DNA of 35,490 bases from [Eubacterium] saphenum. GTDB lineage: Bacteria; Bacillota; Clostridia; Lachnospirales; Anaerotignaceae. Shown here piece by piece: positions 16,968 to 25,082 of the stretch (positions are counted from its first letter, which is position 1; each line of letters begins with the position of its first letter). The DNA lies in assembly GCA_004557645.1 (NCBI GenBank), contig SFGI01000020.1, positions 1 to 35,490 of the forward strand, read 5' to 3'. The notes below the pieces were generated by a model, which saw only the letters and a program-made list of their open reading frames with translations, made no database searches and had not been told where the DNA came from. The position numbers and the translations under genes are program-made.

Positions 16968-16991
16968 CAAAGGGAAGAAAAACGTTTTCCA

Positions 16992-17037
16992 CCGGGCAGG
17001 CACAGCATTTCGTTACAAGATGCAGTGCCTGCGCCGG
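16992..17037. repeat. Long GC-rich inverted repeat without U-tract
   Basis: CCGG-GCAGGCAC-a-GCAT (16992-17008), an 11-base loop, then ATGC-a-GTGCCTGC-g-CCGG (17020-17037): 16 pairs with one A-A mismatch and one bulge. No T-run follows on the plus strand. On the minus strand GTTTTTCTT occurs about 12 bases after the stem. It could be a 3' mRNA-stabilising structure of the cyclophilin gene. Confidence 0.6.
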
Positions 17038-17081
17038 CTGAAAAAGATTTGTACGGCGGATTTATAAAATAAAAAAACTGC

Positions 17082-17110
17082 TTGCATTTCTGATTGATTT
17101 GTGATAATAT
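17082..17110 (+). promoter_or_regulatory. Promoter of tRNA-Leu
   Basis: -35 TTGCAT (17082-17087), 17 bp, -10 TAATAT (17105-17110), 18 bases before the mature tRNA. Confidence 0.65.
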
Positions 17111-17128
17111 ATTCAAGCAGTTGATTTT

Positions 17129-17212
17129 GCGGCTGTGGCGGAACTGGCAGACGCATCAGACTCAAAATCTGACGCTGGTGACAGCGTGTGGGTTCGAGTC
17201 CCACCAGCCGCA
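17129..17212 (+). tRNA. tRNA-Leu (anticodon CAA)
   Basis: An 84-base type II tRNA. The acceptor stem is GCGGCTG/CAGCCGC with discriminator A, the anticodon stem TCAGA/TCTGA has loop CTCAAAA (anticodon CAA), the long variable arm is GCTG-gtga-CAGC, and the T arm is GTGGG-TTCGAGT-CCCAC. CCA is not encoded. It reads UUG codons. Confidence 0.97.
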
Positions 17213-17217
17213 CTGTA

Positions 17218-17252
17218 AAAAAGGATCTTGATTTTTCAAGGTCCTTTTTCTT
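17218..17252 (+). terminator. Terminator of tRNA-Leu
   Basis: AAAGGATCTTGA, loop TTTT, TCAAGGTCCTTTTTC; strong stem followed by T-run. Confidence 0.85.
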
Positions 17253-17408
17253 TGCCAATAATGGATGATTTTTCCTTAATGCTGTTCTAATGAAACTCTC
17301 AGCAAAAACAAGAATTATTCATGCAGCGTTCACATTTCGTTCAAATTCGTGCAGTATAATGGCAACATAAAGAAATTGAACAATGATAAATGCATTGGAG
17401 GAATAGAT

Positions 17409-18818
17409 ATGTATGATTTTGATGATGTAAACCCTAAAAAAAAGGAAAACGAAGAACAGGAGCAAGAATGTATCGAAGGTTCCGCAGAGGAAGAAAAGAG
17501 CGAACCATTGGAGGACGAAGCATCCATCGAAATGGAAGCAAAAGTAATTTCCGCGGAAGAAGCAGAAAGCGAAAAGGCGGAAACCCTGGAAGAACAGGCA
17601 GAAACGCAGGAAGAGACCAAAGAAGAAATGCCTCGTCCCTCTGTGAGAGAATATCACTACGAAGAAAAGGTGAAAAAGACGCCTAAGAAGAAAAAAGGCT
17701 GGGCGAAATTTATTGCCGGCTGCCTGATCGTCAGCATCGCCGGCGGTGGCTCCATCGGTGCAGGCTATGGTGCAGTGCAGCATTATTTTCAGAAAGAAAG
17801 CGGCGTGCAGTCAACAAATGTAACGGATACAGAAAAAATCTCTTTTCTGACAGATGGCCTTTCTACGGTGGATATCGTGAAAAAGGTAAAGCCTTCTGTT
17901 GTCAGTGTTTCCACTACGGTGACAGGCACAGCCAAGTATTTCGGCAAATATACGGTGCCTTATGAATCCGAAGGGGCAGGCAGCGGTGTCATCTTCTATT
18001 CCGATGACAGCAAGGTGGCTATCGCAACAAATAATCATGTGATTGAAGGGGCAAGCTCCATTTTTGTTACCTTTGAAGGCAATATCAGCGTATCTGCCAA
18101 GGTCATCGGCACAAAGAGCGAATCTGACCTGGCGGTATTGTCTGTATCCTGGGATGATCTGAAGGCGGCAGGCATCACCAGCGTGGCAACGGCTACATTT
18201 GGCGATTCTGATGCCCTGGAAGTTGGCGAATATGTCATTGCCATCGGTAATGCCATGGGCATGGGACTTTCCGCTACAGATGGTATCATCAGCATGAAAG
18301 AGCAGACCATCAATGTGGACGGCAACGCCCTGAAAGTATTGCAGACCAGCGCAGCCATCAACAGCGGCAACAGCGGCGGCGCACTGGTAAACAGCAAAGG
18401 CGAAGTCATTGGGATCAATACGGCGAAATATAATTCTTCCATGGCGGAAGGTATGGGCTACGCTATCCCCAGCAACTATATCAAGCCGATCGTTGAGGAA
18501 CTGCTGGAATCCGGTACACAGCCCAAGCCTTATATCGGCATCACAGGTACCAGCATCACAGAGGAAAATGCTTCCCTGTATAAACTGCCCGTAGGCGCAC
18601 TGATCATGGAAGTGACGGAAAATGGCCCTGCGGCAAATGCAGGCCTGCAGGTGGGCGATGTCATCACCCAGTATGACGGCAAAACAGTCATGGATATGGA
18701 TACCCTGGTAGAACTGGTGAATGGCACAGAGATCGGCAAAACGGTAGATGTCCATGCAGTGAGAGACGGTCAGAAGAGCATCGATCTGAAAATCAAGATC
18801 GGTGACAAAAATGCGTGA
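17409..18818 (+). CDS. htrA: HtrA-like membrane-anchored serine protease with PDZ domain
   Basis: A 469-residue envelope quality-control protease. A very acidic cytoplasmic N-tail (about residues 1-80, rich in Glu) and a basic stretch KKTPKKKKGW precede one membrane span (FIAGCLIVSIAGGGSIGAG). The trypsin-like domain has the triad H210 (ATNNHVIEG), D240 (SESDLAVLSV) and S322 (INSGNSGGALVN). One C-terminal PDZ domain follows (about 375-465, PAANAGLQVGDVITQYDGK). I chose the ATG at 17409 because GGAGG lies eight to twelve bases upstream; the longer frame from 17349 has none. A TATAAT at 17355-17360 may be the -10 box, without a clear -35. The long acidic tail is unlike shorter-tailed Bacillus HtrA. 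Confidence 0.93.
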   Translation: MYDFDDVNPKKKENEEQEQECIEGSAEEEKSEPLEDEASIEMEAKVISAEEAESEKAETLEEQAETQEETKEEMPRPSVREYHYEEKVKKTPKKKKGWAKFIAGCLIVSIAGGGSIGAGYGAVQHYFQKESGVQSTNVTDTEKISFLTDGLSTVDIVKKVKPSVVSVSTTVTGTAKYFGKYTVPYESEGAGSGVIFYSDDSKVAIATNNHVIEGASSIFVTFEGNISVSAKVIGTKSESDLAVLSVSWDDLKAAGITSVATATFGDSDALEVGEYVIAIGNAMGMGLSATDGIISMKEQTINVDGNALKVLQTSAAINSGNSGGALVNSKGEVIGINTAKYNSSMAEGMGYAIPSNYIKPIVEELLESGTQPKPYIGITGTSITEENASLYKLPVGALIMEVTENGPAANAGLQVGDVITQYDGKTVMDMDTLVELVNGTEIGKTVDVHAVRDGQKSIDLKIKIGDKNA

Positions 18819-18837
18819 TAAAGCGAAGAAAAGCTTA

Positions 18838-18900
18838 CGGAAATAGAAAGAGATTTGCGGAGCAAACCCATGAGCAGCCAGAAGGGCTGCGAAGAAACAT
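18838..18900 (+). repeat. Dispersed hairpin repeat (copy B)
   Basis: TTTGC-gga-GCAAA (18854-18866), then ATGAG (18870-18874), stem GCAGCC/GGCTGC (18874-18890) and CGAA (18890-18893). The 21 bases at 18846-18866 are identical to 1150-1170. It is noncoding and lies between htrA and its terminator. Confidence 0.55.
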
Positions 18901-18927
18901 TTTCGGCAGAAAAATTTATATAAATGG

Positions 18928-18965
18928 AAAACCTCGGTTCAAAGGAATCGGGGTTTTTCTTTTTG
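18928..18965 (+). terminator. Rho-independent terminator after htrA
   Basis: AAACCTCGGTTC, loop AAA, GGAATCGGGGTTTTTC, then T-rich sequence. Confidence 0.8.
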
Positions 18966-18974
18966 GATGGAGGA

Positions 18975-19021
18975 TTGCATTTTTGGGAAAGATACTGTAA
19001 AATATAAGAACAAATGTTCTT
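18975..19021 (+). promoter_or_regulatory. SOS promoter with LexA operator
   Basis: -35 TTGCAT (18975-18980), 17 bp, -10 TAAAAT (18998-19003), then the perfect palindrome AAGAACAAATGTTCTT (19006-19021), which matches the Bacillus-type LexA core GAAC-N4-GTTC. It covers the transcription start, so LexA binding would block initiation. Confidence 0.8.
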
Positions 19022-19050
19022 GTTTTGAAAGAGGAAAGGAGAAGAGAGGT

Positions 19051-20562
19051 ATGTCCGATCGCATCTATCTATGTATCGATCTTAAAAGCTTTTATGCTTC
19101 CGTGGAATGCGTGGAACGGGGGCTTGACCCCATGACGACGAATCTTGTGGTAGCAGATGCGTCCCGTACAGCAAAAACGATCTGCCTTGCTGTCTCTCCG
19201 GCTTTGAAGTCCTTTGGTGTTCCCGGGCGGCCTCGTCTGTTTGAAGTGGTGCAAAAGGTACAGGAACTGAATTATGCAAGAAAGGGGAAGGCACCGGGGA
19301 AAGTGTTTCGGGATTCCTCTTACGATACAGAAGAGCTGCAGAAAGACCCATCTCTGGAGCTTTCCTATATCACAGCTGTGCCCAGAATGGCCCATTATAT
19401 GAAGTATAGTGCGGGGATCTATGAGATCTATCTGAAATATATCGCACCGGAGGATATCCATGTATATTCCATCGATGAGGTTTTTATGGATTTGACGTCC
19501 TATTTGGATTTCTATCACCTATCTGCCCGTGAATTGGCTTCCAAAATCATGGGCCATGTATATGATGCCACCGGTATCACTGCAACGGCTGGCTTGGGGA
19601 CGAATCTGTACCTTGCAAAGGTGGCTATGGATATCATGGCAAAGCATATGCCGGCGGATGAAAAGGGCGTGCGTATTGCAGAACTGGATGAGATGTCCTA
19701 TCGGCGGCTGCTTTGGAGCCATCAGCCCATTTCGGATTTCTGGCGGGTAGGCAGGGGCTATACCAAAAAGCTCCATGCCCTTGGGCTGTATACCATGGGG
19801 GATATTGCCCGATATTCTCTTGACCCCCGGGGAGAAGATCAATTGTATGGGTTATTTGGCGTGAATGCGGAGCTTTTGATCGACCATGCCTGGGGTTGGG
19901 AACCCTGCTCCATGGCGGATATCAAAGCCTATCGGCCGGAAAGCAGCAGCCTGGGTTCGGGACAGGTGCTGCCCTACGCGTATCCTGCGGAACAGGCGAA
20001 AATGGTCGTGCGGGAAATGACGGATATGCTGGTCCTTGGCTTAGTGGATAAGGGGCTGGTGACAGACCAGCTGACGCTGACGGTGGGATTTGATGTGGAA
20101 AACCTGACAGACCCGGAAATTCGGAAGCAGTATACAGGTGCTGTTGTGACAGATCATTATGGCAGGAAGATTCCGAAGCATGCCCACGGGACAGCGAACC
20201 TGAAAATGCATACCAATTCTGCCAGACAGATCATCCATGAGGTCATGGAATTGTATGATCACATCGTAGAGAAAAATCTGTTGGTGCGAAGGGTCAATAT
20301 CACAGCAAATCATATCGCAGCGGAAAAAGATGTGAAAGAAGAAATGGAATATGAGCAGCTGGATCTGTTTACGGATTTAGAGACGGAGGATAAAAAGAGG
20401 GAAGAAGAAAAAGAAGCTCTGGAAAAAGAAAGGCAGCTGCAGCAGGCGGTTTTGCAGATACAAAAGAAGTATGGAAAAAATTCCATCCTGAAAGGTGTGA
20501 ATCTGATGGAAGGAGCAACGACAGTGAGCCGAAATGGACAGATCGGCGGACATAAGGCGTAA
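19051..20562 (+). CDS. Y-family DNA polymerase, UvrX/UmuC type
   Basis: A 503-residue translesion polymerase of the group found as UvrX/YqjW in Bacillus and widely in Clostridia. The N-terminus IYLCIDLKSFYASVECVERG has catalytic D10, and D142-E143 lie in VYSIDEVFMDLTSYL. The little-finger region (PESSSLGSGQVL) and a highly charged C-tail follow (EKEALEKERQLQQAVLQIQK, KYGKNSILKG). It is more divergent than dinB (residues such as RPRLFEVVQKVQELNYARK replace the DinB pattern). ATG at 19051 has AAAGGAGA upstream. The LexA box and the small downstream gene support a damage-inducible two-gene operon. Confidence 0.9.
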   Translation: MSDRIYLCIDLKSFYASVECVERGLDPMTTNLVVADASRTAKTICLAVSPALKSFGVPGRPRLFEVVQKVQELNYARKGKAPGKVFRDSSYDTEELQKDPSLELSYITAVPRMAHYMKYSAGIYEIYLKYIAPEDIHVYSIDEVFMDLTSYLDFYHLSARELASKIMGHVYDATGITATAGLGTNLYLAKVAMDIMAKHMPADEKGVRIAELDEMSYRRLLWSHQPISDFWRVGRGYTKKLHALGLYTMGDIARYSLDPRGEDQLYGLFGVNAELLIDHAWGWEPCSMADIKAYRPESSSLGSGQVLPYAYPAEQAKMVVREMTDMLVLGLVDKGLVTDQLTLTVGFDVENLTDPEIRKQYTGAVVTDHYGRKIPKHAHGTANLKMHTNSARQIIHEVMELYDHIVEKNLLVRRVNITANHIAAEKDVKEEMEYEQLDLFTDLETEDKKREEEKEALEKERQLQQAVLQIQKKYGKNSILKGVNLMEGATTVSRNGQIGGHKA

Positions 20563-20577
20563 GAAAGGAGTGATTTG

Positions 20578-20763
20578 ATGAGGGAAAAATTTCAGGATAC
20601 CCATCAATATGATGATATCATCCATCTGCCCCATCCCCAGTCCTCTCGTCATCCTCAGATGCCTGTTGCGGATCGGGCGGCGCAGTTTGCACCATTTTCC
20701 GCATTGGTCGGATATGATGAGATCATAAAAGATGTGGCAGAAATCAGAAGTCAGGAAACATAG
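20578..20763 (+). CDS. Small UmuC-partner protein, YolD-like context
   Basis: A 61-residue soluble protein, MREKFQDTHQYDDIIHLPHP at the start and VADRAAQFAPFSALVGYDEI in the middle. Proteins of this pattern regularly follow UvrX/UmuC-type polymerases in Clostridia, in the place YolD-family proteins take in Bacillus. The function is unknown; a regulator or cofactor of the polymerase is inferred from the fixed neighbourhood. ATG at 20578 lies 15 bases after the polymerase stop with GAAAGGAG. Confidence 0.75.
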   Translation: MREKFQDTHQYDDIIHLPHPQSSRHPQMPVADRAAQFAPFSALVGYDEIIKDVAEIRSQET

Positions 20764-21079
20764 AGCAGATTGGATGAAAAAGAACACAATCAATGGAACG
20801 ATCATAACCACACCGTATAGGTGTGGTTATGTATATTTTTAGGAAGAAATTTGTGTGCCTTTCTGCTGTTTGACGCTATATGATACATCGTGATATACTA
20901 AAACATACGATAAAAACTTTCCAAAGAAACCATCATTTTTATTTTTAGAATTTTTGTGCGTTATAATAAAATTTTTGTTTTATAAAACGGTCAAAAAGGA
21001 TTGACAAGTCTTATATTGGGTGCTAAATTAACCTTAAGGATGCGTTATAACGTACGCATTTGGACATAGGAGGAAACTT
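20764..21079 (+). other. AT-rich intergenic region with a 12-bp palindrome
   Basis: No gene. A perfect inverted repeat CATAACCACACC (20803-20814), loop GTATA, GGTGTGGTTATG (20820-20831) is followed by ATATTTTTAG. It may terminate the SOS operon, or be an IS200/IS605-type end or small palindromic repeat; it shares CCAC...GTGGTTATG with the hairpin at 71-96. The rest is AT-rich and carries the promoter and operator candidates of the next gene. Confidence 0.55.
20957..21059 (+). promoter_or_regulatory. Promoter and operator candidates of the regulator/glycyl-radical operon
   Basis: -35 TTGACA (21001-21006), 17 bp, -10 TAAATT (21024-21029). Immediately downstream is the dyad ATGCGT-N8-ACGCAT (21040-21059), which contains the perfect palindrome CGTTATAACG (21043-21052). 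The decamer TGCGTTATAA occurs at 21041-21050 and again at 20957-20966, exactly 84 bp apart. Such paired sites suit autoregulation with DNA looping by the XRE-cupin protein; this is inference. Confidence 0.6.
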
Positions 21080-21634
21080 ATGGATGCAATGAGCAGTATG
21101 ATTTCTGCAAATCTGAAGCGAATTCGTAAAGAAAAAAAATTAAGCCTCGACGCGGTGGCTGAAATGACAGGCGTCAGCAAAAGCATGCTGGGGCAGATCG
21201 AAAGAGGGGAATCCAGCCCAACGGTTGCGACTCTTTGGAAGATCGCCACAGGCCTGCATATTTCCTTTACGGCATTATTGGAAGGGGAAGTTGAGGAGAC
21301 GAAATTCATTCCCCGAGAGGATCTGCAGGCTCTTCTGAGTGATGAAGGACGGTTTCGTTTATACCCCTTTTTTCCTTATGATGAGAGCAGAAGATTTGAA
21401 ATGCTGTCCATTGAAATGGAACCGGGTTCTCGTTCGGAATCCGTTCCCCATGAGGAAGGTACAGAAGAATATGTACTTGTTTTTGAAGGAACGATGAAAC
21501 TGACCGTGGATGGAAATGAATATTTGATCCATGCGGGTGATGGTATCCGCTATAACGCATCGAAAGCGCATATTTATGAAAATCCCGGCAGTGTTCCTTC
21601 CAAATTGTGCATGGTCATTTGCTACAAAAAATAA
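21080..21634 (+). CDS. XRE-family regulator with C-terminal cupin domain
   Basis: A 184-residue transcription regulator. Helix-turn-helix of HTH_3 type at residues about 10-65 (IRKEKKLSLDAVAEMTGVSK, then IERGESSPTVATLWKIATGL). A cupin-2 domain follows at about 110-180 (EPGSRSESVPHEEGTEEYVL and GDGIRYNASKAHIYEN), which in this family binds a small effector. AGGAGG precedes the ATG. It is 31 bases upstream of the glycyl radical enzyme gene and has its own strong promoter, so it probably senses the substrate or product of the enzyme and controls all three genes. Confidence 0.92.
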   Translation: MDAMSSMISANLKRIRKEKKLSLDAVAEMTGVSKSMLGQIERGESSPTVATLWKIATGLHISFTALLEGEVEETKFIPREDLQALLSDEGRFRLYPFFPYDESRRFEMLSIEMEPGSRSESVPHEEGTEEYVLVFEGTMKLTVDGNEYLIHAGDGIRYNASKAHIYENPGSVPSKLCMVICYKK

Positions 21635-21665
21635 TGATGACTATATTGGAAGGTCAGGTGAGTTT

Positions 21666-24038
21666 ATGAGCGTTACACCCAGAGTGGAAAAGATCCGCCA
21701 GAATTATCTGAATGAAAAACCCCATATTTCTTGCGAAAGAGCAAGAATCTGGACAGAATCCTTTAAAAGAACAGAAGGTCTGCCTCAGCAGATCCGCACA
21801 GCGCAGGCCTTTTACGATGCTTGCCATGAACTGCCCGTAACTATTTTTGAAGGGGAGCTGGTCGTTGGTGCCAGCGGTGAATTCCGCAGATGCGGTATTC
21901 TGACTCCGGAATATGGCTGGAAATGGGTCGATGATGAAATGGATGATTTTGCGACCCGTCCCCAGGACCCTTATGATATGACAGATGAACAGAGAGAATT
22001 TTGCCGCAAGGAAATTTTCCCTTATTGGGCAGGCAAATCTGTGGAAGATACTTTTCTGGCACGGGCTTCCGAGGAAACAAAGAAAATCGGCGTAGATACA
22101 GGCTTCCTGGATACAGACCCCAAATGGCGGGGCGGCATCGGTGAAATTTCCCCTGACTATGTTGACCAGTTGTTCCCTAAGGGCTTCGGCGGCATCAAGA
22201 AGGAAGCCATGGCATATATGGAAGACCTGAGCGAGACCGACCCTGCGGATATGAAGAAAAGGGATTTCTACAAATCCATCCTTCTTGTTTGCGATGGGAT
22301 CATCACTTTGGCAAACCGTTACAGCCAGAAGGCAAAGGAAATGGCGGCTGAGGAAGCGGATGCAGTCAGAAAGGCTGAATTAGAAGAGATCGCCGCAGTC
22401 TGCGCTGCTGTTCCTGAAAATCCTCCTACATCCTTCCGGGAAGCCATCCAGTTTGCATGGTTCGTGGAACTGGGCGGTATCATTGCGGAAAACCCCCTGG
22501 CACTGAATGTTGGCCGTTTCGACCAGTTCATGTATCCTTACTATAAAGCCGATGAAGAAGCAGGCAAGATCGATTACGATACCGCTTTGGAATTGGTAGA
22601 ATGCCTGTGGCTGAAATATTCCGAATGGGTATGGGTCATTTCTTCCAATACCGCCGGTTTCTTCGCAGGCTATACAAACTTTGAAAATCTGACCGTTGGC
22701 GGCACAAAGGCAGACGGCACCAACGGGATCAATACCATTTCCTACATGGCAATTCAGGCTACCAAGGAAATTAAAACCCATCAGCCCACTTTGAGTTGCC
22801 GTATCCAGCCCGACTGTCCTGCCGAATTTATGGAAGCGGTAACAGAATTGGTATCCACGGGCTGTGGCTTCCCTGCCATCCATAGCGACCGTGTGGGCTA
22901 TCAGATGCTGAGAAATCTGGGCTGCGAACCGGAAGATGCAAAGGATTGGAACAACTGCGGTTGCGTTGTGCCCCATTCCAGAAAAACCTTCGAATGGACT
23001 TCTTCCTGCAATATCAGCTTCACAGCTGCTCTGGAATTTGCCCTGAACGAAGGGAAGAGCAGACTGACGGGCAAACAGGTGGCACTGCCTGAAAAAGACC
23101 CCAAAACCTTTACATCCTATGAAGAGATCAAAGAGGCTTATTTCAAACAGTTCTCTTATATGGTAAAACATGGTGTCATCAGCCTGATCACCGCCCAGGA
23201 GATCAATCAGAAGAAAGCACCTCGTCCTTTCCTGTCCGCATGTAATGAATTCTGTCTGAAAAACGGTGCAGACTTGGTTGACGGCGGCGCAAAATACAAT
23301 ATCGGCCCTGTATTCACAGGCTGTGGCCTTGCTGTTACGGCAAACTGCTTCGCAGTGATCAAGAAGCTGGTATTTGAAGATAAAGTGACGACCATGAGCG
23401 AACTGATCGATGCCTTGAATGCAAACTGGGAAGGCTATGAAGAACTGCGGGCAAAAGCCCAGGCTGTGCCCAAATACGGCAATGACATCGACTATGTAGA
23501 CAGCATCGCAAAAGAACTGGCAGATTATTACTACCGCGATGTAACCTCTTACAAGGACTATTATGGTCATACCTTCACAACTGCTTTCATGGGCATCTCC
23601 AACTATCTGCCCACAGGTAAGGTGCTGGGGGCTACACCCGATGGCAGAAAGGCAACAGAACCCATCACAGAAGGGGTATCTCCTTACACAGGCACTGATA
23701 CTTCCAGCTGTCTGGCGGCCCTGCGTTCTTCTGCAAAGATGGGACATGATATCCATGCCGGCGGCACACTGCTGAATCTGCGCCTGAATCATGACTTGGT
23801 GGCAACCCCTCGCGGGCGGGCAAACTTGGGCGCAATGCTGCAGTCCTACTTTGCCCTGGGCGGCTTCCATGTACAGTTCAATACGGTTTCCAATGAAGTC
23901 CTGAAGGATGCCCAGGCACATCCTGAAAACTATAAGGACTTTCTGGTTCGTGTGGCAGGCTACAGCACACAGTTTGTAAACCTGTCCAAGTCTATGCAGG
24001 AATCCATCATGGCAAGAAATGCCCATGAATCCTTCTGA
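21666..24038 (+). CDS. Glycyl radical enzyme, substrate unassigned (Cys-Val-Val-Pro active site)
   Basis: A 790-residue glycyl radical enzyme of the PFL-like barrel superfamily. The C-terminal radical loop is RVAGYSTQFVNLSKSMQ with radical-bearing G765. The thiyl-radical cysteine is C433 in NNCGCVVPHSRKTFEW. Glycerol/propanediol dehydratase, choline lyase and hydroxyproline dehydratase have C-V-E-P here, where the Glu is the catalytic base; this protein has Val. Pyruvate formate-lyase has C-C and benzylsuccinate synthase has C-M-S-P, so it fits none of these. The overall pattern (SCNISFTAALEFALNEG, PDGRKATEPITEGVSPYTGT) is closest in style to the decarboxylase/eliminase branch, but I cannot name the substrate. 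Start at ATG 21666 (AGGTGAG upstream). Activase follows at once. Confidence 0.9.
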   Translation: MSVTPRVEKIRQNYLNEKPHISCERARIWTESFKRTEGLPQQIRTAQAFYDACHELPVTIFEGELVVGASGEFRRCGILTPEYGWKWVDDEMDDFATRPQDPYDMTDEQREFCRKEIFPYWAGKSVEDTFLARASEETKKIGVDTGFLDTDPKWRGGIGEISPDYVDQLFPKGFGGIKKEAMAYMEDLSETDPADMKKRDFYKSILLVCDGIITLANRYSQKAKEMAAEEADAVRKAELEEIAAVCAAVPENPPTSFREAIQFAWFVELGGIIAENPLALNVGRFDQFMYPYYKADEEAGKIDYDTALELVECLWLKYSEWVWVISSNTAGFFAGYTNFENLTVGGTKADGTNGINTISYMAIQATKEIKTHQPTLSCRIQPDCPAEFMEAVTELVSTGCGFPAIHSDRVGYQMLRNLGCEPEDAKDWNNCGCVVPHSRKTFEWTSSCNISFTAALEFALNEGKSRLTGKQVALPEKDPKTFTSYEEIKEAYFKQFSYMVKHGVISLITAQEINQKKAPRPFLSACNEFCLKNGADLVDGGAKYNIGPVFTGCGLAVTANCFAVIKKLVFEDKVTTMSELIDALNANWEGYEELRAKAQAVPKYGNDIDYVDSIAKELADYYYRDVTSYKDYYGHTFTTAFMGISNYLPTGKVLGATPDGRKATEPITEGVSPYTGTDTSSCLAALRSSAKMGHDIHAGGTLLNLRLNHDLVATPRGRANLGAMLQSYFALGGFHVQFNTVSNEVLKDAQAHPENYKDFLVRVAGYSTQFVNLSKSMQESIMARNAHESF

Positions 24039-24079
24039 TACATTACTGCTTTGTTTGAAAAATGGAAGGTGGAGAAATG

Positions 24080-24976
24080 ATGTCTGTGAAAGGGTATCTG
24101 ATGCAGCTGCAGCCTTTTTCTGTCAACGACGGAGATGGCATCCGCACAACGATTTTTCTGCCGGGCTGCCCTCTGCGCTGTAAATGGTGCGCTAATCCGG
24201 AAGGTTTTCAGCAAGCCCCTTTGGTCGGGTTTTATCACAGGCTTTGCATCGGCTGTGGTGCCTGCGCAAAGGCTTGCCCCCAAGGAATTGGGATCGACCT
24301 GAATCAGGAAAGAGAAAAATGTATCAGTTGTGGTGCTTGTGTGGCGGCTTGCCCCAAGGGTGCCAGAAAACAGCTGGTCTCCTATGCGGATGCGGATCAG
24401 ATCATTGCCGATGCGGAGAAGCATAGCATGTTTTATCAAGCTTCCGGCGGCGGTATCACCTTTTCCGGAGGAGAGGCCACTTCTCAGCCGGAGCTTTTGG
24501 ATTATCTGAGCAGACGCCTGTATGATAGGGGCTTTAGCTTGGCCATTGAAACCTGTGGATGGTTTGATTTTGACAGGGTATTGCCTGTTTTGAAACGGAT
24601 GGACTTGATTTTCATGGACTTGAAGCATATGGACAGTCAGATCCATCAGAAATTCACGGGAGTACCCAATGAAAAGATCCTGGAAAATATGAAGCGGCTG
24701 GGAGAAACGGGTGCAGAGATCGTGATTCGTATCCCTGTGATCGAAGGGGTCAATGCCACGGAAGAAAATATTCGGAAAAGTGCGATGTTCGTAAAAGAGC
24801 ATTTGCCAAAGGCAAAAATGGAATTGCTGCCATATCATAAATTCGGTTTTGGAAAATATGAAGCTTTGGGGCTGCCTTTGCCTGCGGAGGAATTCGCAAC
24901 ACCAACGAAAGAGAGAATGGAACGGTTTTTTGAAATTCTTTCAGATGTGGGTGTGGAAAGAGTTGAATATCGTTAA
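24080..24976 (+). CDS. Glycyl radical enzyme activase (radical SAM, two extra 4Fe-4S clusters)
   Basis: A 298-residue radical SAM activase that installs the glycyl radical on the enzyme encoded 41 bases upstream. The SAM-binding cluster motif is C-x3-C-x2-C in LPGCPLRCKWCANPE. An inserted ferredoxin-like domain has two motifs, CIGCGACAKACPQG and CISCGACVAACPKG, for two auxiliary 4Fe-4S clusters, as in activases of dehydratases, choline lyase and arylacetate decarboxylases but not PFL. GGITFSGGEATSQPELL is the family GGE motif. Two adjacent ATGs (24077, 24080) occur; 24080 has better spacing to AAGGTGGAG. A strong terminator ends the operon. Confidence 0.93.
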   Translation: MSVKGYLMQLQPFSVNDGDGIRTTIFLPGCPLRCKWCANPEGFQQAPLVGFYHRLCIGCGACAKACPQGIGIDLNQEREKCISCGACVAACPKGARKQLVSYADADQIIADAEKHSMFYQASGGGITFSGGEATSQPELLDYLSRRLYDRGFSLAIETCGWFDFDRVLPVLKRMDLIFMDLKHMDSQIHQKFTGVPNEKILENMKRLGETGAEIVIRIPVIEGVNATEENIRKSAMFVKEHLPKAKMELLPYHKFGFGKYEALGLPLPAEEFATPTKERMERFFEILSDVGVERVEYR

Positions 24977-24993
24977 GGAAATATTGTTGCTAT

Positions 24994-25027
24994 CACCACC
25001 TGGACAGGAATGTCCAGGTGGTTTTTA
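24994..25027 (+). terminator. Terminator of the glycyl radical operon
   Basis: CCACCTGGACA (24996-25006), loop GGAA, TGTCCAGGTGG (25011-25021), then TTTTTAT. An 11-bp perfect stem. Confidence 0.95.
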
Positions 25028-25082
25028 TATGAAAGCATATTTTTATGCCAGTAGAATCGAATGTGCGGAAATTTTGGTATCT

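Noticed and set aside
22380..24026. Minus-strand open frame of 548 codons opposite the glycyl radical enzyme
   Set aside because: Antisense shadow caused by codon bias. The plus-strand enzyme has all radical-enzyme motifs, and the minus product is Cys/His-rich without domain or ribosome binding site.
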